The notes under the pieces: generated by a model
What the model was told of the DNA's origin: nothing
Seen by the model: only the letters and a program-made list of their open reading frames with translations
Database searches by the model: none
Part shown: positions 25,576 to 33,888 of the stretch, in pieces
Layout: every line of letters starts with the position of its first letter
Numbering within the stretch: the stretch's first letter is position 1
Made by a program: the position numbers and the translations under genes
DNA from: CBDCVN01 sp965223045
GTDB lineage: Bacteria > Deinococcota > Deinococci > Deinococcales > Trueperaceae
Reading direction: 5' to 3'
Length of the DNA stretch: 64,000 nt
NCBI GenBank assembly: GCA_965223045.1
Contig: CBDCVN010000013.1
Location: 2,108,001-2,172,000 of the forward strand

Positions 25576-25698
25576 TACATTCTTACTGAGCAAAAAACCT
25601 ACCCCTAAGAGCCTACTTAACCCTCTCCACAACACACTCAGCACTACTCCTCAACATCAGTAACTCCCCTGTGTCCTCAGTTTTTTACTTGATTTCGC
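25576..25698. other. Short intergenic region downstream of the FGE-fold gene
   Basis: Contains only the 3' flank of the minus-strand gene at 25699. In diversity-generating retroelements the template repeat usually lies just downstream of the variable gene. No second copy of the variable region is present here, and the IS1634-like element now occupies the sequence beyond. Confidence 0.4.
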
Positions 25699-26541
25699 TT
25701 AACCTGACTCCGTTACTTGATGACCTGAGGCTAGGCAGAAGTCAGTGTAGGCGTCGCAAACGTTAGGGGCAACGATGAAACGACAGGCCGAACGGCAACC
25801 CCCTGCAACACTTACCCACGCGCCACCCCGCATTACACGACCTCTGCCCGTATCATGACTACGGGGGTCAACAGTTATTTTATTACTTGCTTCATAGCAT
25901 CTATGCCAATCTTCACACCACTCCCATAGGTTTCCATGCATTTCATATAACCCCCAATTATTACAAAGTAACGAGTGAACAACTATCGTTTTTTCTCGGT
26001 ATTCACTTTTCTTGCTGTTTAAATAAGGAAAATTACCATTAAAATTGACCTGTTTTGAATTAATTGTTTCTCCAAAAGAAAATGGTGTATCCGTTCTTGC
26101 TCTACAGCCATACTCCCATTCTGCTTCTGTTGGTAAACGAAAATCTAGAGTTTTATCTCCACCCAAGCCATTGACTTTCTCAACAAAACTTTGTACATCT
26201 TCCCAAGAAACACAATCAACAGGTAACTCATCACCTTTAAAACAGCTTAGGTTATTTCCCATTACTGCTTGCCACAATGCTTGAGTGCAAGCTGTTTCTG
26301 CTAGCCAATAGCCTTTGGTAAGAATTACTTCATGTTGGGTTTCATCACTGGATCTATCCTGTTCGTTGTCAGGTGAACCCATTAGGAATTTACCTGACTT
26401 TATCCAGCGAAAACGTTGCACTACACCCTTAAAATCCAAATCGGCGTAATGTCCATACTCATCTTCACCTACCTCACTTGCCCATGCCGGCTGAGTTACG
26501 ACTTGTTTAGACTGTGTGTCGATAGCAAGTACCTCACTCAT
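25699..26541 (-). CDS. FGE-sulfatase-fold (SUMF1-like) protein with a DGR-type variable C terminus
   Basis: From the ATG at 26541 (a TTG at 26565 is also possible), ~280 residues. The FGE/SUMF1 C-type-lectin fold is clear: GKFLMGSP, DETQHEVILTKGYWLAE, LPVDCVSWEDVQSFV, FRLPTEAEWEYGCRART, NNWGLYEMHGNLWEWCEDW. The catalytic cysteine pair of true formylglycine-generating enzymes is not recognisable, so a binding role is more likely. The last ~45 residues (RVMRGGAWVSV ... FCLASG) follow the pattern RGGSW-R-A-R-P-GFRLA of targets diversified by retroelements, with unusual residues at the positions that are normally variable. That part is visibly GC-richer than the rest of the gene. Confidence 0.8.
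   Translation of the reverse strand: MSEVLAIDTQSKQVVTQPAWASEVGEDEYGHYADLDFKGVVQRFRWIKSGKFLMGSPDNEQDRSSDETQHEVILTKGYWLAETACTQALWQAVMGNNLSCFKGDELPVDCVSWEDVQSFVEKVNGLGGDKTLDFRLPTEAEWEYGCRARTDTPFSFGETINSKQVNFNGNFPYLNSKKSEYREKTIVVHSLLCNNWGLYEMHGNLWEWCEDWHRCYEASNKITVDPRSHDTGRGRVMRGGAWVSVAGGCRSACRFIVAPNVCDAYTDFCLASGHQVTESG
25714..25848 (-). other. Candidate variable region of a diversity-generating retroelement
   Basis: The 3' ~135 bases of the FGE-fold gene are GC-rich compared with the AT-rich remainder. They encode a scaffold (RGGAW, CRSACR, AP, DFCLASGH) with atypical residues where retroelement targets carry adenine-mutagenised codons (V-S-V, F-I-V, V-C-D-A-Y). No template repeat or dedicated reverse transcriptase was found in the window, so this is a homology-by-pattern call. 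Confidence 0.5.
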
Positions 26542-26610
26542 TGTACAAATATACCACGCACCCAAATTGCATGAGGTAAATCAGCACAAGAAGTAGGGGT
26601 GTGACGCTAT

Positions 26611-26754
26611 GGTCAGAAGGAGGGTCGCCCCTCCCACTGCCATTGCAGAACCGTGCGTGAAGTAGAGTAGGTTGCCAGCGAGTTATATTATTAGACACTT
26701 TTCCAACAGCCCCTCTCCGAACCCTGCATGACCGGTTTCCGTATCACAGGGCTC
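26611..26754 (-). ncRNA. Group II intron 3'-end remnants (domains V and VI)
   Basis: On the minus strand, 26754-26719 reads GAGCCCTGTGATACGG, an AAAC loop, and a complementary arm ending CAGGGTTC. This is the size and shape of domain V (36 nt). Further on (26662-26646) is CACGCACGGTTC, the 3' half of a second domain V. A domain VI-like hairpin follows (GGAGGGGCGACCCTCC with an unpaired A near the 3' side), ending at ~26611. So pieces of two intron 3' ends are juxtaposed. No reverse-transcriptase/maturase gene remains nearby. Confidence 0.6.
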
Positions 26755-27469
26755 TCCAGTCATCTTTTCAGGAAAGTGATCAACCACAATAGCCACCTTT
26801 GGGGATGTCCTGATGGCATCTCTGACAAACCCCAAGGGTTTTACGTCTTCAAGCCAGCATTCTAATCATCCATTCAGGCCTTTGAGTATGAATAGACCCT
26901 CAGCATTTACAGGCATTGCTTCTTGTTCCGAAGATGTATCCTGCTATGAATTTTGTTCTTGTTCAGCAGCTTTTTCTTGCTTTTTATTTTCATCTTGACT
27001 TACACTTGTCATGGGAGTACCTCCTGAATGATTTTGTACTCCCACTATAATTTATCTGATCTAACTTGCTTTTTTTACCCTAGTACCTTATTTATTAGGA
27101 CAATCTATTTCCGATCAACCGTTTTAGTGTAATTTTAATGAAAAAGCAGCATCCTAATCTTTTTATTAGCCATTTGCCTTTATAAACCTTTTGGTTGTCG
27201 TTTCTGTGAAGGGATTCGTAGTCTTGATGTCTGCAAAAACTCTCACGCTTAAGCCATGACTAGGTCTAATAACAAAATTTTTGAATTGAATGTTTCAATT
27301 ATACACCCATATTCATTATTCGTCAAGAGATTGCATGTAGTTCCCTTATCATCCACCTATTGTCCTATCTCAACTGCCTATTAATTTGATAAAACATTTA
27401 TTGAAAAGTTACATTAAACTAAGATGATTGAGAACTTTTCGATGAAAACTAAACTATGGATGTGACAGA
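26755..27469. other. Intergenic region with group II intron debris upstream of fabH
   Basis: No intact gene. On the minus strand a 22-codon frame, MTSVSQDENKKQEKAAEQEQ and two more residues (27012-26944), starts behind an excellent AGGAGGT box and then stops. It could be the 5' remnant of a lost gene, perhaps an intron-encoded protein. The 3' ~450 bases are AT-rich and should hold the fab operon promoter, which I could not place. Confidence 0.4.
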
Positions 27470-28468
27470 GTGAACAGTGAATACAATGCAGGCCTAACAG
27501 CCTTAGGCGCATACGCCCCTGCAAGGGTTATGGAAAATTCTGAGTTTGAGGAATTCCTAGACACTAGTGATGAATGGATTGTTTCACGCACAGGAATTAA
27601 GCGTAGACATGTTGCTGCAGAATCCGAGTTTGCTTCACATATGGCAATTAAAAGTGTTGAGGACCTAGTGTTACGGCATGGAGAGGGGGTGCTCGAGGGC
27701 ACAGATATGGTAATAGTAGCTACTAATACTCCTGATGCACTTTTCCCTTCTACAGCTGCTCTAGTGCAAAACCACTTTGGCCTTAATGCAGGAGCTTTTG
27801 ACCTTCTTGCTGCTTGCCCGGGTTGGATGTATGCTCTCTCTGTAGCTCAAGCTTATGTTGAGTCCAAGCAACTAAACAAAATATTAGTGATTGGCTCTGA
27901 GGTACTTACTAAACTTATGGATTGGCAAGATCGCTCAACAGCCGTGCTTTTTGGTGACGGTGCTGGTGCAGCTATTGTTGAGAGAGTCCCTAAACCCTTC
28001 GGCTTAAAGTCAATGATTCTTGGTGCAGATGGTTCTGGTGGTAAACTTCTTACCATTTCTGCTGTAGCAAAGTGTCTGCCAGATGGTAATCCTCTCAGTG
28101 AAAGACTTTATATGAATGGTCGTGAGGTCTTTAAATTTGCTGTTAGGATAATGAATACTGCTACTATTGAAGCTGTTGAAAAAGCAGGCTTGACCCCTGA
28201 TGACATTTCACTTTTTGTCCCGCATCAAGCGAATTTGCGCATTATAAATGCAGCACGCGAACGATTGGGCTTGCCAGAAGAGCGTGTTGTGGTTACTGTA
28301 GATGAGTATGGTAATAATTCTACAGCTAGTATCCCCTTAGCCTTGCGGCATGCCCTCGACTCTGAACGTGTTCAAGAAGGTGATAATTTACTTTTGGTTT
28401 CCTTTGGTGCAGGGCTTACTTGGTCTGCTAGTGTTATTACTTGGGGAGGCACATGGCATCAGAGTTAA
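27470..28468 (+). CDS. fabH: Beta-ketoacyl-ACP synthase III
   Basis: A 332-residue thiolase-fold condensing enzyme that starts fatty-acid elongation by joining acetyl-CoA to malonyl-ACP. The GTG start gives MNSEYNAGLTALGAYAP. The family markers DTSDEWIVSRTGIKRRH, the catalytic Cys in DLLAACPGWMYAL, His in LFVPHQANLRI and Asn in YGNNSTASIPLAL are present. The residues after the active-site cysteine (PGW) differ from the usual SGF, which may alter primer preference. It is the first gene of fabH-fabD-fabG-acpP-fabF and overlaps fabD by 16 bases. Confidence 0.95.
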   Translation: MNSEYNAGLTALGAYAPARVMENSEFEEFLDTSDEWIVSRTGIKRRHVAAESEFASHMAIKSVEDLVLRHGEGVLEGTDMVIVATNTPDALFPSTAALVQNHFGLNAGAFDLLAACPGWMYALSVAQAYVESKQLNKILVIGSEVLTKLMDWQDRSTAVLFGDGAGAAIVERVPKPFGLKSMILGADGSGGKLLTISAVAKCLPDGNPLSERLYMNGREVFKFAVRIMNTATIEAVEKAGLTPDDISLFVPHQANLRIINAARERLGLPEERVVVTVDEYGNNSTASIPLALRHALDSERVQEGDNLLLVSFGAGLTWSASVITWGGTWHQS

Positions 28469-29388
28469 TAGCAGCCCTTTTTCCGGGGCAAGGCTCACAA
28501 ACTATTGGAATGGCAAGGGATTTCTATGAGAAAAGTCCTGCTGCTAAGGCCGTACTAGATGAGGCTGAACAAGCCCTGCCGGGGCTTTTAGAAATTATGT
28601 GGCAAGGCCCTGAAGAAATTTTAAAATTAACTATTAACCAACAACCTGCCCTTGTTGCTGCTGGGGCTGCAGCCTTTGCTGCTTATAAGGAAGCAGACCA
28701 ACCAAAGCCAGACTACGCTGCTGGTCACAGCCTAGGTGAATTTACTGCCCATGTTGTTGCAGGTTCACTTACAGTCACTCAGGCTGTAAAGCTGGTACGT
28801 AAGCGTGGACAATATATGCAAGATGCTGTTCCTGAGGAAGAAGGTGCAATGGCAGCAGTGATGAAGGTAGACAAAGACACTGTTTTAAGGGTTTGTGATA
28901 AGGTAGAAGGAATTGTGGAGGTGGCAAACTTTAATAGTGAAGCTCAAACGGTTATTTCTGGTGCTATTAAAGCTGTTAATGAAGCTAGTGGACATTTAAA
29001 AGAGTCTGGTGCAAAAGTGGTACCTTTAGCTGTTTCTGCTCCTTTTCACTGTTCTCTTATGCAAGGAGCAGCTGATAAATTGGCACAGGATCTTGCACAG
29101 ACAGAATTTAAGCCTATAAACATTCCTATAGTAGCTAATGTTAGTGCTGACTTAGTGAATGAAATGGACAAGGTACCTAGCCTTTTAACAACTCAAGTAA
29201 CTAATAGTGTGCGTTGGACAGAGTCAATACAATTGCTAAACAGGCTAGGTGTTAGACATTTCATAGAATTTGGTTCTGGGAAAGTCTTAACAGGCTTAGT
29301 GAAGCGTATTATTAAAGGAGTATCTGCAACTGCTGTTTATGATATGAGTACGCTAAAAACATTGGCCGGAAATGGAGTAAATCAGTGA
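28453..29388 (+). CDS. fabD: Malonyl-CoA:ACP transacylase
   Basis: A 311-residue enzyme that loads malonate onto acyl carrier protein. The ATG at 28453 is preceded by GGAGG, making it preferable to the TTG 12 bases upstream. The N-terminal LFPGQGSQTIGM, the nucleophile Ser in AAGHSLGEFTA and the active-site His in SAPFHCSLM are all present. The gene overlaps fabH by 16 bases and fabG by 4 bases (GTGA), which indicates translational coupling in the fab operon. Confidence 0.96.
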   Translation: MASELIAALFPGQGSQTIGMARDFYEKSPAAKAVLDEAEQALPGLLEIMWQGPEEILKLTINQQPALVAAGAAAFAAYKEADQPKPDYAAGHSLGEFTAHVVAGSLTVTQAVKLVRKRGQYMQDAVPEEEGAMAAVMKVDKDTVLRVCDKVEGIVEVANFNSEAQTVISGAIKAVNEASGHLKESGAKVVPLAVSAPFHCSLMQGAADKLAQDLAQTEFKPINIPIVANVSADLVNEMDKVPSLLTTQVTNSVRWTESIQLLNRLGVRHFIEFGSGKVLTGLVKRIIKGVSATAVYDMSTLKTLAGNGVNQ

Positions 29389-30119
29389 AGACAGTTTTGG
29401 TTACAGGCTCGAGCCGTGGCCTAGGTAAAGCAATGGCTCTAGAATTTGGAAAAAGAGGTTACCAAGTTGCTATCCACTATGGTAATTCTGCTGCTTTGGC
29501 AGAGGAAGTGACTCAATCCATTCTTGACTTAGGTGGCAAGGCTAGTCTATTTCAAGCTAATATTGCAAATGCCGAGGCTTGCATAGAGCTTATAAAAAAA
29601 GTTAAAACTGACCTTGGTAGCGTTGATATTCTGATAAATAATGCAGGTATTACTAAAGATGGTTTAGCTATGCGCATGAAAAATGAAGATTGGCAAGGAG
29701 TTATTGATACTAATCTCTCAAGCTCTTTTTATCTTAGCAAAGCTACCCTAAGAGGTATGGTTTCTAATAAGTGGGGGAGAATTGTTAATATTACCTCGGT
29801 AGTAGGTTTAATAGGCAACGTAGGACAGGCAAATTATGTAAGCGCTAAAGCAGGCCTTATAGGTTTGACTAAGGCCTTAGCTAGGGAATATGCTAGCAAA
29901 GGTATTACTGTAAATGCAGTAGCCCCCGGCTTTATAGAATCAGACATGACCGCCAATTTACCCACAGACTTAAAAGATAGTTACTTAGAGCAAATTCCTA
30001 CTAGACGTTTTGGTCAACCCAAGGAAGTTGCTAAAGTAGTAGCCTTTTTAGCTAGTGATGATGCTGCTTATGTAAATGGGCAAACGCTAGCAGTTGATGG
30101 TGGCATGAGTATGCACTAG
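29385..30119 (+). CDS. fabG: 3-oxoacyl-ACP reductase
   Basis: A 244-residue short-chain dehydrogenase that reduces beta-ketoacyl-ACP with NADPH. It shows the cofactor motif TGSSRGLGKA near the N terminus, the NNAG motif (ILINNAGITKDG), and the catalytic Ser (NITSVVG), Tyr and Lys (YVSAKAG). The GTG start overlaps the fabD stop. The C terminus VNGQTLAVDGGMSM is typical. Confidence 0.96.
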   Translation: MKTVLVTGSSRGLGKAMALEFGKRGYQVAIHYGNSAALAEEVTQSILDLGGKASLFQANIANAEACIELIKKVKTDLGSVDILINNAGITKDGLAMRMKNEDWQGVIDTNLSSSFYLSKATLRGMVSNKWGRIVNITSVVGLIGNVGQANYVSAKAGLIGLTKALAREYASKGITVNAVAPGFIESDMTANLPTDLKDSYLEQIPTRRFGQPKEVAKVVAFLASDDAAYVNGQTLAVDGGMSMH

Positions 30120-30135
30120 TCAGCAGAGAAAGTAT

Positions 30136-30164
30136 TGTGTCATAAGTTAACTTACGTTGACACA
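30136..30164. promoter_or_regulatory. Long palindrome overlapping the acpP promoter, possible operator
   Basis: TGTGTCA, a perfect 12-bp palindrome TAAGTTAACTTA, and TGACACA after a 3-base gap form a nested dyad of 29 bases. It covers the -35 box of the acpP promoter, so a repressor bound here would block it. The regulator is unknown. Confidence 0.45.
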
Positions 30165-30185
30165 GACTTATCTGGTAAGTATGTT
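30157..30185 (+). promoter_or_regulatory. Sigma-70-type promoter for acpP-fabF
   Basis: TTGACA (30157-30162), a 17-base spacer and TATGTT (30180-30185) lie ~58 bases before acpP. The -35 box is consensus. The separate promoter explains the 123-base gap between fabG and acpP and would allow extra expression of the abundant carrier protein. Confidence 0.55.
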
Positions 30186-30242
30186 ACAATGCCTCATCTT
30201 AGGTAGGTACTCTACTAAAATATTTGTTTCGGAGGATTAATT

Positions 30243-30470
30243 ATGGAAACATTAGCAAGAATTAAAGAAGTAGCAGCGGATAAGCTTGATGTAGAAGTTG
30301 ATGATATTAGCTTAGAGAAGTCTTTTGTTGATGATTTAGGAGCTGACTCTCTTGATGTAGTTGAGCTAATTATGGGTCTAGAAGATGAATTTGGCTTGGA
30401 AATTAGTGATGATGAAGCTGAGAAAATTGTTACAGTTGAGGACGCTGTTAAGTTTATAGACTCAAAATAG
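30243..30470 (+). CDS. acpP: Acyl carrier protein
   Basis: A 75-residue acidic four-helix protein that carries growing acyl chains on a phosphopantetheine arm. The attachment Ser lies in the classic motif DLGADSLDVVEL. GGAGG sits seven bases before the ATG. fabF starts three bases after its stop codon begins the intergenic gap, so the two are tightly linked. Confidence 0.97.
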   Translation: METLARIKEVAADKLDVEVDDISLEKSFVDDLGADSLDVVELIMGLEDEFGLEISDDEAEKIVTVEDAVKFIDSK

Positions 30471-30472
30471 TT

Positions 30473-31711
30473 ATGAAGCGAGTTGTTGTTACTGGTGTAG
30501 GACCTGTCACTAGTATAGGTATAGGTGCTGAGGCTTTTTTAGAAGCCCAAAGAGAAGCTAAAAATGGTATCCGCACTATCCAGAGCTTTGATTCTAAAGC
30601 CGAGGATATAGGTGTTCATATAGCTAGTGAAGTTGATATTGATGTATCACATTACATAAACCGTAAAGAGGCTAGACGCCTTGATAGATATGTGCACTTT
30701 GCTCTTATAAGTGCAGAGTTAGCTGTGCAAGACGCTGGTTTGTCACCTGAGGAAATTGCTGGTGAGAATGCAGGTGTGTGTGTGGGTAGTGGTATAGGTG
30801 GCATTCAAACATGGGAAACACAGTCTAGGATACGCTTTGAACGAGGTATTTCACGAGTAAGCCCTTTCTTTATTCCTATGCTTATTGCTAACATGGCAAG
30901 TGGTCATGTAGCCATGCGTTATGGCCTTTTAGGGCCTAACAGCACTGTAGTTACAGCTTGTGCTACAGGTTCTGGAGCTATAGGTGATGCCTTTAGGATT
31001 ATTCAAAGGGGTGAAGCTCAAATTATGCTAACAGGAGGTAGCGAAGCACCAATAAGCCCTATGGGCATAGGTGGTTTTGCTAATATGAAAGCTCTTTCTA
31101 CTCGCAATGATAGTCCTGAGACTGCAAGCCGTCCTTTTACAGCTTCACGCAATGGGTTTGTTGCAGGTGAAGGTGCTGGTCTTATAGCTTTAGAAGAACT
31201 CGAGCATGCAAAAAAGCGAGGGGCTCGCATATATGCTGAGGTAGTTGGTTATGCCACCAGTGCAGATGCGCATCACATAACGGCTCCAGCCCCCGGAGGG
31301 GCAGGAGCTGTGCGCTGTGTAAATTGGGCACTGAAATCTGCTGATATTAGTAAAGATAAGATAGGCTACATTAATGGCCACGGTACTAGCACCCCCGCTA
31401 ATGATCTAAATGAAACTCTAGCTTACAAAACCATATTTGGAAACAAAGATGCTGTACCACCTCTCTCGAGTACTAAATCTATGATAGGCCATCTATTAGG
31501 TGCAGCAGGCGGTGTAGAGGCTATTGCTACTATACAAGCAGTACATTCTGGGATGCTTCCACCTACACGTAATTATATTGACCCTGACCCTGAGCTTGAT
31601 CTTGACTACATTCCTAATGAGCCCAGAGAAAAACAAGTAGAATATGCCCTTTCAACTAATTTTGCTTTTGGCGGGCAAAATGCTGCACTTATATTTAAGC
31701 GCTATGCATGA
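30473..31711 (+). CDS. fabF: Beta-ketoacyl-ACP synthase II
   Basis: A 412-residue condensing enzyme of fatty-acid elongation. The Cys-His-His triad is visible in VTACATGSGAIGDA, INGHGTSTPANDLNE and KSMIGHLLGAAGG. The N terminus (RVVVTGVGPVTSIG) and C terminus (STNFAFGGQNAALIFKR) are typical and the length is normal. Its TGA stop is directly followed by the ATG of the PLP decarboxylase gene. Confidence 0.96.
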   Translation: MKRVVVTGVGPVTSIGIGAEAFLEAQREAKNGIRTIQSFDSKAEDIGVHIASEVDIDVSHYINRKEARRLDRYVHFALISAELAVQDAGLSPEEIAGENAGVCVGSGIGGIQTWETQSRIRFERGISRVSPFFIPMLIANMASGHVAMRYGLLGPNSTVVTACATGSGAIGDAFRIIQRGEAQIMLTGGSEAPISPMGIGGFANMKALSTRNDSPETASRPFTASRNGFVAGEGAGLIALEELEHAKKRGARIYAEVVGYATSADAHHITAPAPGGAGAVRCVNWALKSADISKDKIGYINGHGTSTPANDLNETLAYKTIFGNKDAVPPLSSTKSMIGHLLGAAGGVEAIATIQAVHSGMLPPTRNYIDPDPELDLDYIPNEPREKQVEYALSTNFAFGGQNAALIFKRYA

Positions 31712-33064
31712 ATGAAAGAATTACTAGAATTTGCAACTGAACGGTCTATTCATTATTTAGAAGGACTAAACTCTCGCAGTGTAGCACCAACAGATAAAGC
31801 TGTGGCAGAAATTGTGCAATTTGACAAGAGTATGCCAGATGCCCCTGTAGACCCTAAAGCTGTTTTGCAAATGCTCGATGAGATTGTTTCCCCAGCATCG
31901 ATGGCTATGGCTGGGCCTAGGTTTTTTGGTTTTGTAATTGGAGGTTCATTACCTGTTGCTTTAGCTGCTAATTGGTTAGCTGCAACATGGGATCAGAACA
32001 CTGCTTTACATCAAGTAACTCCTTCTACAGCTTTCATAGAACAAGTTGCCTTACGTTGGCTATTAGAGCTTTTCAAATTGCCCTCTGGAAGCGCTGGGGC
32101 TTTTGTAACTGGTGCAACTGTTGCAAACTTTACAGCCTTAGCCGCTGCTAGGCATTCTCTTTTAAAAAAAGCTGGTTGGAATGTTGAGGCTGATGGCTTA
32201 TTTGGTGCCCCAGCTATTACTGTTATAGTTAGCCAAGAAGCACACCCTACTCTTTTTAAATCATTAGGATTGCTAGGTCTTGGTAGAAACAGGGTGGTGA
32301 AAGTGCCTGTGGATTCCCAAGGGTGTATGCGCCCGGAGGAGCTTCCAGAAATTTCAGGGCCAACTATAGTATGTACACAAGCTGGAAATATCAATACTGG
32401 TTCTTTTGATCCTATAATTGATATTTGCTCTATTGCTCATGATGCTGGTGCTTGGGTACATGTTGATGGTGCTTTTGGTTTGTGGGCAGCAGTTAGCTCT
32501 TTAAAAGAGTATCTTACCAATGGCATGGAAAATGCAGATTCCTGGGCTACAGATGCCCACAAATGGCTTAATGTACCCTATGATAGTGGCTTGGCTTTCG
32601 TGAGAGATGCCAATGCACTACAGGCAGCCATGTCTATTACAGCAGAATATTTACCTACGGATTCTCCTTACAGAAATCCATCTGATTATACTCCAGAGCT
32701 TTCGAGGCGTGCTCGAGGCATAGAGGTATGGGCAACACTACAAAGCTTAGGTAAAAAAGGCTTATCTCAACTTATAGAACGTTGCTGCAACCATGCTAAG
32801 CGTTTTGCCGAGGGGCTTAGTGGTGCTGGATATAAAATTCTAAATGAGGTGGTTTTGAATCAGGTTTTGGTGTCTTTTGGAGCACCAGAGAAAACCAATC
32901 AGATTATTGCTGATATCCAAAAAGATGGTACATGTTGGTGTGGTGGTACTATTTGGCAAGGGCACACAGCTATGCGAATTAGTATCTCTTCTTGGGCTAC
33001 AACTGAAAATGATGTTGAGCGCAGCCTAGAGGTAATCTTAAGAATTGCAAAAAAGTATGAATAA
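31712..33064 (+). CDS. PLP-dependent group II (aromatic amino acid-type) decarboxylase
   Basis: A 450-residue fold-type I PLP enzyme. The Schiff-base Lys is in SWATDAHKWLNVPYDSG (near residue 287), the PLP-binding Asp in AWVHVDGAFGLWA, and the ring-stacking His in VSQEAHPTLFKS. It belongs to the DOPA/glutamate/tyrosine decarboxylase superfamily; the substrate is not predictable. It starts at the base after the fabF stop, so it is probably co-transcribed with the fab genes. A link between the two pathways is unproven. Confidence 0.88.
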   Translation: MKELLEFATERSIHYLEGLNSRSVAPTDKAVAEIVQFDKSMPDAPVDPKAVLQMLDEIVSPASMAMAGPRFFGFVIGGSLPVALAANWLAATWDQNTALHQVTPSTAFIEQVALRWLLELFKLPSGSAGAFVTGATVANFTALAAARHSLLKKAGWNVEADGLFGAPAITVIVSQEAHPTLFKSLGLLGLGRNRVVKVPVDSQGCMRPEELPEISGPTIVCTQAGNINTGSFDPIIDICSIAHDAGAWVHVDGAFGLWAAVSSLKEYLTNGMENADSWATDAHKWLNVPYDSGLAFVRDANALQAAMSITAEYLPTDSPYRNPSDYTPELSRRARGIEVWATLQSLGKKGLSQLIERCCNHAKRFAEGLSGAGYKILNEVVLNQVLVSFGAPEKTNQIIADIQKDGTCWCGGTIWQGHTAMRISISSWATTENDVERSLEVILRIAKKYE

Positions 33065-33122
33065 CAAAATATAGTTTATTCTATATTATAGGTGTCCAGA
33101 TAAATTATTGCCTCATCATATC

Positions 33123-33143
33123 ATCCTGAGCACAGCTAAGGAT
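33123..33143. repeat. ATCCTGAGC-type hairpin repeat
   Basis: ATCCTGAGC-ACA-GCTAAGGAT forms a stem with one mismatch. It resembles the dispersed TCATCCTGAGCGAAGCGAAGGAT family known from many unrelated bacteria. It lies between the convergent decarboxylase and OsmC genes, where it may also terminate transcription. Confidence 0.4.
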
Positions 33144-33204
33144 CTCTAATGCGTTAATGCCCCCTTATTCCTTATTTCTCAATATTAAAATTAAAAATGT
33201 GGAT

Positions 33205-33630
33205 TTAAATTAGTTTAGCCTCAAGGTTAATTTTGGTAGCAGCTAGTGCTTTGGATACCGGGCAACCTACTTTAGCTTCATTTGCATGCTTTTGAAAGGT
33301 GGCTTCATCTATATTAGGAACATCTGCTTCTGTACGTAATGTAATTTGGGTAATTACAAAATTGCCATCTACTTGCTCGAGCTGAACTTCAGCTTCTGAG
33401 GCAACAGAATTAGGGGTATAACCTGCCCCATCTAAAGTGTGAGCAAATGCCATTGAAAAACAACCTGCATGTGCAGCCGCGATGAGTTCTTCTGGATTAG
33501 TGCCTGTACCATTCTCAAATCGAGAGCTAAAGGAATATTGCCCTTCGTAAGCTCCATTACCAAATTTGATGTTACCTGAACCTTCAGCTAAATTACCATT
33601 CCACTTAGCTTGTGATTTACGTTTAACCAC
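33205..33630 (-). CDS. OsmC/Ohr-family peroxiredoxin
   Basis: A 141-residue thiol peroxidase of the OsmC subfamily, which detoxifies organic hydroperoxides. The two redox cysteines are in AAAHAGCFSMAFAHTL and EAKVGCPVSKALAA, with the conserved Arg/Glu environment (SRFENGTGTNPEELIAAA). The length matches OsmC proper. It is monocistronic, convergent to the decarboxylase gene. Confidence 0.92.
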   Translation of the reverse strand: MVKRKSQAKWNGNLAEGSGNIKFGNGAYEGQYSFSSRFENGTGTNPEELIAAAHAGCFSMAFAHTLDGAGYTPNSVASEAEVQLEQVDGNFVITQITLRTEADVPNIDEATFQKHANEAKVGCPVSKALAATKINLEAKLI

Positions 33631-33888
33631 TTATAACTCCTTTGGTTAGTTTTGCTCTTAAATGTAATTTGATCATACTTTATGAATTAATTTCAACAAT
33701 TGTTAGGGCAAAACTAAATTTAATAGATTGTTAAGCAATTTAACAACCAAAACAGTTTAACACATATTTAAAACTTTGCATCCTGCATCAAATCCAAAGT
33801 CAAACATTAACGTATTCAAGGTATAGTAATTTAGTAGGGTTGGCTTGAATCTGCTAGGCAAGGTTCTTGCTGAAGGTCTGCACACATA

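Noticed and set aside
26565..27469. Reverse transcriptase gene for a retroelement near the FGE-fold gene
   Set aside because: No frame with reverse-transcriptase motifs is present on either strand; only group II intron RNA-domain remnants were seen.
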